Source: Thiomargarita sp.
Lineage (GTDB): Bacteria; Pseudomonadota; Gammaproteobacteria; Beggiatoales; Beggiatoaceae
Direction of reading: 5' to 3'
Assembly: GCA_020721025.1 (NCBI GenBank)
Contig: DYNO01000016.1
Coordinates: forward strand, 1 to 11,394
DNA length: 11,394 nt
The notes beneath the pieces are model-generated. The model was not told where the DNA came from. It searched no databases and saw only the letters and a list, made by a program, of their open reading frames with translations. Below, piece after piece: positions 6,731 to 11,394 of this stretch (position 1 is its first letter; each line of letters starts with the position of its first letter). The position numbers and the translations under genes are program-made.

Positions 6731-6934
6731 TTATTGTGGAACACAAACCTTGGTTTGCAATCCTTTCGGACCCACTTGAGATTCAAATTGCACTTTTTGC
6801 CCTTCTGCAAGGGTTTTAAAACCGTCAGCTTGAATCGTAGAAAAGTGAACGAACACGTCGTTTCCACCATCTGCTGGGGAAATGAAGCCGTAGCCCTTAC
6901 TTTCGTTAAACCATTTTACAGTACCTGTTTGCAT
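6731..6934 (-). CDS. Cold-shock protein (CspA family)
   Basis: A 67-aa single cold-shock domain, the usual length for the family. It has the opening TGTVKWFNESKGYGFI, RNP1 KGYGFI (13-18), RNP2 VFVHF (27-31) and the later GQKVQFE and GPKG motifs. Such proteins bind single-stranded RNA and DNA, melt mRNA secondary structure and act as RNA chaperones or antiterminators in the cytoplasm. It is monocistronic: a rho-independent terminator follows and a leader with repeats precedes. The ribosome-binding site lies in a tandem GAGGTTA repeat just before the ATG. The C-terminus (KVCVPQ) is slightly unusual but otherwise nothing is broken. Which of the many csp paralogues it is cannot be told. Confidence 0.97.
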   Translation of the reverse strand: MQTGTVKWFNESKGYGFISPADGGNDVFVHFSTIQADGFKTLAEGQKVQFESQVGPKGLQTKVCVPQ

Positions 6935-6940
6935 AACTTC

Positions 6941-6954
6941 TAACCTCTAACCTC
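6941..6954 (-). promoter_or_regulatory. Duplicated Shine-Dalgarno of the cold-shock gene
   Basis: On the minus strand, two tandem copies of GAGGTTA precede the cold-shock ATG, so a GAGG core is presented twice. The nearer copy lies about 10 nt from the ATG and is probably the one used. A double ribosome-binding site in a csp leader could help translation when the RNA is structured. Confidence 0.5.
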
Positions 6955-6998
6955 AATATATGAATCTACGCCTACCCAACGGCAGACAGTTTAAAAAA

Positions 6999-7014
6999 GT
7001 CAAGATAACTTGAC
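6999..7014. repeat. Perfect hairpin/operator-like repeat in cold-shock leader
   Basis: GTCAAG-ATAA-CTTGAC is a perfect inverted repeat with 6-bp arms and a 4-base loop, 65-80 bp upstream of the cold-shock start. It could be an operator or a small hairpin in the 5' untranslated region; csp mRNAs are known for long structured leaders. No clear -35/-10 pair was found to fix the transcription start. Confidence 0.4.
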
Positions 7015-7058
7015 AGACGACAACTAAATTTTACACGCTTTACAAAAAATCTGCACTG

Positions 7059-7111
7059 TTTTATAGCCTCTCGTTTCGGAAGATTCCATCATAGATGGAT
7101 TGACTATAAAA
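7059..7111. repeat. Nested inverted repeat upstream of cold-shock gene
   Basis: TTTTATAG (7059-7066) and CTATAAAA (7104-7111) are perfect 8-bp inverted arms. Inside them TCCATC-ATA-GATGGA (7085-7099) forms a second perfect 6-bp hairpin. The structure lies 125-177 bp upstream of the cold-shock ATG. It could fold as a stem with an inner hairpin in RNA or serve as a regulator site. Each outer arm also resembles a -10 element in one orientation, but no partner -35 is convincing. Confidence 0.4.
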
Positions 7112-7852
7112 CATTTGCTTACATACAACGACTGCTTTGGTGAAAACAGGTAGATTTAACTACTTATTACCAATATCTTACGACGTTGAATGTCTTTCTA
7201 AAAAACTGGCAGTATGGGCTTACCGCATTATTTCCAAACTCACTGCAAAATTCGCACAGCAGCGACTAAAAAAGCGATTTATTGAATGTTTCATTTTAGT
7301 TTTCAGCAGCATGATGGTATCACAAAATACAATTAACTGCAAATAATGCTCAGTGTCGTTGCAAACTATACCGTACTTTTTAAAATTGTGCAAGTTATGA
7401 CGCATGCAGTATTGCAAAATATTATGGAATCACTGCTAACATCATCATTCATCAATCTTTTTTCAATTGCCGTTTTCAACTTTATCGCTATTGTCATCAT
7501 TCAAGTTATCTGATTACGACGCGCGCCATCTCGCTTCAGTTTGCCGTAGCCATAAAACTGAATAGCACAATGAAATTCAAAATGACAGAGTGGAGTAATC
7601 GCGCAGCGAAATATCGACGGACAACAGAGAATCAATCGCCAGTGCCAAGCACCAAGCAACCATGAAACCAGCGGACTTGACCAAGACAGGACAATGCGCC
7701 GATTAAGCAGATGTGATAAAGCTGAGAAGTAGAGAGAAAGCGACAACGTAACCAACCTAAAAATAAAACAGTGCATTGAATTGGCGAATAGTATAGACAA
7801 GAATGATGAAAAAGTACAGCAAAATTTACTGCTCGAACTAACTACTTGAAAA
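7112..7852. other. Gene-poor region, nothing recognised
   Basis: About 740 bp between the cold-shock leader and the end of smc. No tRNA, known structural RNA, transposase or protein family was recognised. ORFs of 69 aa (7137-7346, TTG start) and 99 aa (7501-7800, minus) are open, but their composition is not protein-like and they lack good ribosome-binding sites. A phrase LKIKQCIELANSIDKNDEKV on the plus strand before a TGA, close to the smc end, looks protein-like but is cut off by a TAG upstream, so it may be the tail of a decayed gene. It could also be an unrecognised RNA gene or simply decayed DNA. Confidence 0.4.
7346..7513 (+). CDS. Possible small hydrophobic protein, doubtful
   Basis: A 55-aa ORF starting MLSVVANYTVLFK. 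Its C-terminal half (from about residue 28) is strongly hydrophobic (INLFSIAVFNFIAIVIIQVI) and could form one membrane helix. Its ATG overlaps the stop of the 69-aa ORF upstream (TAATG), which could mean translational coupling. Against it are the lack of a ribosome-binding site, AT-rich composition that favours hydrophobic codons, and no recognised homologue. If real, it could be a small membrane or toxin-like peptide; more likely it is chance. Confidence 0.12.
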   Translation: MLSVVANYTVLFKIVQVMTHAVLQNIMESLLTSSFINLFSIAVFNFIAIVIIQVI

Positions 7853-10800
7853 TTAAGCTATTGTCACCATATCCACCGCCGCCGCAATATCCACAGGTAC
7901 AGGACGAGAAACGCCCGCCTCCTGCATCGTCACCCCAATCAATTGTGCAGCCATTTCCATCGCGATCTTATTATGCGAAATAAAGATAAATTGCACCTTT
8001 TCCGCCATCGCAGTCACCAAAGTGCAAAAACGACCCACATTGCTATCGTCCAGCGGCGCATCCACTTCATCGAGCATACAAAATGGCGCGGGATTCAGTT
8101 GAAAAATCGCAAACACTAACGCAATGGCAGTCAAGGTTTTTTCGCCACCAGAGAGCAAATGAATTGTGCTATTTCGCTTGCCTGGCGGGCGTGCCATGAT
8201 AGTGACCCCCGCTTTTAACAAATCATCGCTATTTAACTCAACGCTGGCTTGACCTCCGCCAAATAACTTTGGAAACATTTCTTGCAAATATCCATTCACC
8301 GTATCCAAAGTTTGCTTGAATCGCGTGCGAGTTTCCCGATCAATCGTTTTAATCGTATTTTCTAATAAATCCAATGAATTATTTAAATCCTCTGCTTGAG
8401 CATCTAAAAATTGCTTACGCTGCAATTGCTCTTCATATTCTTGCAGTGCGGCTAAATTCACCGAGCCAAGACGTTGTAATTTTTTCTCCACCGCCTCAAT
8501 TTGCGCTAACCAACTGGGTTCATCGGCATATTCTGGCAATTCCGCCAACAACGTGATCGCTGAAAATTCCGTTTGCGCCAACTGCTCTTCAATCATCTGT
8601 CGAAAACTTTGATTTTTCTGCCAATCCAGTCGTTTTTGCTCCAAATCGCTGCGTAAAAATTGGGTGCGTTGTTCTAATCCCTTGCGCTGTTCATCGTAAG
8701 AATTCAACAAGTTATCTAAATTTTCCAACGTTTGCTGTGCCTGTCGAACTGCTGCATCACTGTGGGCATTGCGTTGTGACAACTCATCCAATTTTTCACT
8801 AAAAGTTTCAATCGGTTCCAGATATTCATCGACAGAGCGTTGCAATTCATGCCGCTGTTCTTGCAAATCTTCCACCTGTTCCCGCAACCGACGCAGGTTT
8901 TGTTGCAAGCGATTTTTATCTGTTTTTAAACCCTGTAATTTGACTTCCAGTTTATGCCGCGCTTCTTTTGCCAATTGCCAAGTTTGCTGCGTGCGCGCCC
9001 GTTGTTGTTGCAAATCATCATGTTGCCGCGTCAACTGTTCTCGCTCATCTGCCAACTGATTCATCTGTTCGAGCGCAAAATGATAATTTTCTTTCGCTTC
9101 GGCTAATTTTTCGCGATCATGGTCAATTTGAACATTTAACTCAGCCAGTTCGCCCGTAATCCGCTGTAACTGCACTTGCAAATATTCCAATTTTGCTGCT
9201 TTATTGCTATGTTGCGCTTGCAACGCGGTCTGCGTTTTTTGTAATTCTGCGACCTCACGTTGCGCAAGGGCGCGACTGTCCTCATGTTCTCGCAATAAAC
9301 CGCGCTTTTGCTCCAATTCACGGGTCAGTTTCGCTACTGTCGTGTCTAACGTCTGTAATTTTGCTGCAATCTGTTGAATTTCCTTATCTCTTGCCAACAC
9401 GCCCAACTTTTCATCCGCCCCTTGGATTTGCAACCAATGTTGCCCGATCCAATAACCTTGTGGTGTGATAATAGATTGATAAGATTGTAAAAATTCACGC
9501 TGTTGCAAGGCTTGAGAGATATTTTCAGCAACGTAAATCCCGGCAAGTAAACTGCTCAAATCGAACTGACATTGGATTTTACTGAGCAACGGTGCGAAAC
9601 TCGCAAAATTATCTTCGGATGGTTGAATTTGCTGAGGAATTTCAAAGAGATTCAAGTCGCCTTGTGGAAATTGTTGTAACGCGGTTTCTAATGAACTCAA
9701 ATCTGAAATACACCATGCTTGCAATGCGCTATTTAATGCCACTTCCACCGCCCGTTCCCAGCCCGGTTCAACCGTCAATTGATGTGCAAGTTGCGGTAAT
9801 TGCTGCAAATGATGGACGTGACACCACGCTTGAACATCGGTCGCTTGCTTGCCCAATGCCGCTTCTTGTAAGGCTTCTAACGACGCTAATCGCCCACTCA
9901 ATTGATTAACTAACACTTGATTTTCTTGCAATTTCACCGCGAGTTCCTGAATTTCCTCACGCAATTGCAACACCGCGTCATGATGCGTTTGTAAAATGAT
10001 CGCAACGTCTGACAATTTTTGATTTAATTCAGCAAGTTCTAACTCACCACTGTGCACAATTTGGCGTAAACTGTCTAAATCAATCTGACTGGCTTCTAAT
10101 TGCAATTTTTGCAACCGCTGTTCTGACTGCGTTAAATGTTGCTCTAAATTCTGAATATTGGTGCGTTCCACTTGGGCGCGTTGGGTCGGCGTTTGGGCAC
10201 GATAATTAAATTCTTCCCACGTCGTTTGCCAAACTTGCAACTGATGTTCAACGGAAATTGCTGCTTCTTCTGCTTCAGATTCAGCTTGTTGCCGCGATTC
10301 TAACTCCATGTCCGTTTCTTCAACTTCCACTGTGAGCGTTTGTTGCTGATCTTCGTCACTTTCCAATTGAGTCTGCAATTCTTCAAATTTTTCAATTACT
10401 TCCTGCAAATCAACTTCCGCTTGCTCGCGACGTTCATGCGCATATTTTAATTCTTGCTCAACCCGCTGCATTTCGCGTTCAACCAGATGTTTTTGCTCCT
10501 GCGCTTGATTAAAGTGCGTTTGCGCCAAGTGACGTGCATCAAACTGTTGTTTATGCGTGCTATCTAGGTTTTGTAAAGCTAATAAATCTTGCTGTAAAAT
10601 TTTCGCCTGTTCTTCAATATGGGATTCGGCTTCTTGCACGCTAATATCGAGCGTATTCCAGCGCAGAGCCAATAATTGCGCTTTTAACAAATGTTCCGAT
10701 TGTTTTAACTCTTGATACTTTTCCGCCTCTTTGGCTTGTTTTTTTAACTTTTCTAACTGATTGTTTAATTCATTGCGAATTTCATCAAGCCGCGCCAAAT

Positions 10801-11359
10801 TGTCACGCGTTTCTTTAATGTGCTGTTCGGTTTCCTTACGTCTTTCTTTATATTTGGAAATTCCCGCGGCTTCTTCAAAAAACAGGCGTAATTCCTCCGG
10901 TTTGGCTTCAACCACTCGTGAAATCATTCCTTGCTCAATAATCGCGTAGCTGCGCGCGCCCAAACCTGTGCCTAAAAATAAATCAGTGATGTCTTTGCGG
11001 CGGCATTTGATATTGTTGAGAAAATATTGCGATTGCCCGTTGCGTCCGAGTTCGCGCTTGACGGAAATTTCAGAATTGGGGGGATAATTGGATAGGTTGA
11101 CTTCGGTGAAAACGAGTTCTACCAGCGCGGATTCATTGGGTTTTCGGGTGGTCGAGCCGTTGAAAATCACGTCGGTCATTTCGCTGCCGCGCAAGTGTTT
11201 TGCTGAACTTTCGCCCATGACCCAGCGCACCGCGTCGATAACATTGGATTTGCCGCAGCCATTGGGTCCGACGATGCCGACCAGATTGCTGGGAAAAGTC
11301 AACGTGGTTGAATCGACAAAAGATTTAAAGCCGTGCAGTTTGATTTTACTTAGGCGCAT
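7853..11359 (-). CDS. smc: Chromosome segregation ATPase SMC
   Basis: A complete 1168-aa SMC protein, normal length. The N-terminal head (about 1-165) has Walker A GPNGCGKS (31-38), R-loop R58 (KHLRGSE) and Q-loop Q143 (IIEQG). A long coiled coil of Q/E/L/K-rich heptads follows (about 170-510), then a globular hinge (about 510-650, VEPGWERAVEVAL to KLGVLARDKEI), the return coiled coil (about 650-1015), and the C-terminal head with signature LSGGEK (1069-1074), Walker B FCMLDE (catalytic E1098), D-loop DAPLDD and switch H1129. SMC dimers with ScpA/ScpB extrude DNA loops and organise and segregate the chromosome. An SMC rather than MukB fits a gammaproteobacterium outside the enteric group. The ATG at 11359 gives the canonical MRLSKIKLHGFKSF start, although its ribosome-binding site is weak. 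In many relatives zipA and ligA follow smc; here they do not. scpA and scpB are not in the window. Confidence 0.98.
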   Translation of the reverse strand: MRLSKIKLHGFKSFVDSTTLTFPSNLVGIVGPNGCGKSNVIDAVRWVMGESSAKHLRGSEMTDVIFNGSTTRKPNESALVELVFTEVNLSNYPPNSEISVKRELGRNGQSQYFLNNIKCRRKDITDLFLGTGLGARSYAIIEQGMISRVVEAKPEELRLFFEEAAGISKYKERRKETEQHIKETRDNLARLDEIRNELNNQLEKLKKQAKEAEKYQELKQSEHLLKAQLLALRWNTLDISVQEAESHIEEQAKILQQDLLALQNLDSTHKQQFDARHLAQTHFNQAQEQKHLVEREMQRVEQELKYAHERREQAEVDLQEVIEKFEELQTQLESDEDQQQTLTVEVEETDMELESRQQAESEAEEAAISVEHQLQVWQTTWEEFNYRAQTPTQRAQVERTNIQNLEQHLTQSEQRLQKLQLEASQIDLDSLRQIVHSGELELAELNQKLSDVAIILQTHHDAVLQLREEIQELAVKLQENQVLVNQLSGRLASLEALQEAALGKQATDVQAWCHVHHLQQLPQLAHQLTVEPGWERAVEVALNSALQAWCISDLSSLETALQQFPQGDLNLFEIPQQIQPSEDNFASFAPLLSKIQCQFDLSSLLAGIYVAENISQALQQREFLQSYQSIITPQGYWIGQHWLQIQGADEKLGVLARDKEIQQIAAKLQTLDTTVAKLTRELEQKRGLLREHEDSRALAQREVAELQKTQTALQAQHSNKAAKLEYLQVQLQRITGELAELNVQIDHDREKLAEAKENYHFALEQMNQLADEREQLTRQHDDLQQQRARTQQTWQLAKEARHKLEVKLQGLKTDKNRLQQNLRRLREQVEDLQEQRHELQRSVDEYLEPIETFSEKLDELSQRNAHSDAAVRQAQQTLENLDNLLNSYDEQRKGLEQRTQFLRSDLEQKRLDWQKNQSFRQMIEEQLAQTEFSAITLLAELPEYADEPSWLAQIEAVEKKLQRLGSVNLAALQEYEEQLQRKQFLDAQAEDLNNSLDLLENTIKTIDRETRTRFKQTLDTVNGYLQEMFPKLFGGGQASVELNSDDLLKAGVTIMARPPGKRNSTIHLLSGGEKTLTAIALVFAIFQLNPAPFCMLDEVDAPLDDSNVGRFCTLVTAMAEKVQFIFISHNKIAMEMAAQLIGVTMQEAGVSRPVPVDIAAAVDMVTIA

Positions 11360-11394
11360 TCAGGATTGCTAAAACTTGAGTAGTTATGAGATAA

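Noticed and set aside
7137..7346. 69-aa plus-strand ORF with TTG start
   Set aside because: No good ribosome-binding site and no recognised motif; kept only as part of the unassigned region.
7501..7800. 99-aa minus-strand ORF between the cold-shock gene and smc
   Set aside because: Rich in Cys, Trp and hydrophobic residues without a recognisable pattern, no ribosome-binding site seen, and no family recognised; looks like a chance open frame.
7800..7852. Possible terminator after smc
   Set aside because: Only a 4-bp AGCA/TGCT stem before a short T run on the minus strand; too weak to support.
8769..9059. Cys/Ser-rich plus-strand ORF opposite smc
   Set aside because: Antisense shadow of the coiled-coil codons of smc; the same holds for the other plus-strand ORFs over 7853-11359.

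Overview
The window looks like a stretch of gammaproteobacterial chromosome of moderate to low GC. The oligoribonuclease and SMC are of gammaproteobacterial type. A CHAT-domain protease, GGDEF/EAL and receiver proteins, and a palindromic G/C-tract repeat are a combination I associate with large filamentous sulphur oxidisers (Beggiatoa/Thioploca/Thiothrix-like Thiotrichales). That placement is inference from gene style, not a database result.

Left part (1-1523) is accessory and eroded. It holds a 125-bp MITE-like inverted-repeat element, a 78-aa orphan antitoxin-like gene with no toxin beside it, and the C-terminal half of a large SNF2-type helicase that has lost its N-terminal ATPase half and its C-terminus. 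The remnant runs, with a 4-base overlap, into the intact oligoribonuclease gene orn.

Centre (1520-5746) is packed tightly, with strand switching at every gene. orn (+) overlaps by 11 bp at its 3' end with a CHAT protease/STAND ATPase gene (-). Only 11 bp separate the start of that gene from the start of a divergent LexA/UmuD-like (S24) gene (+), whose product lacks the catalytic lysine. The S24 gene ends 3 bp from the end of a REC-GGDEF-EAL response regulator gene (-). The CHAT-STAND/S24-like pair is the most interesting locus in the window: a protease-ATPase with no C-terminal sensor repeats beside a probable pseudo-peptidase.

Right of this lie a single-domain receiver paralogue of the same response regulator (5999-6376, -), a cold-shock protein with a clear rho-independent terminator and a repeat-bearing leader (6584-7111, -), and about 740 bp with no recognisable gene (7112-7852). 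A complete smc gene (7853-11359, -) fills the rest.

The two response regulators and their promoter suggest a c-di-GMP signalling unit, but no histidine kinase is present. Orn degrades pGpG, the linear product of EAL phosphodiesterases, so orn and the GGDEF-EAL gene are linked biochemically, although they are not an operon. SMC, Orn and Csp are housekeeping genes. The helicase remnant, orphan antitoxin and CHAT/S24 pair look like an accessory or defence-like patch between them.
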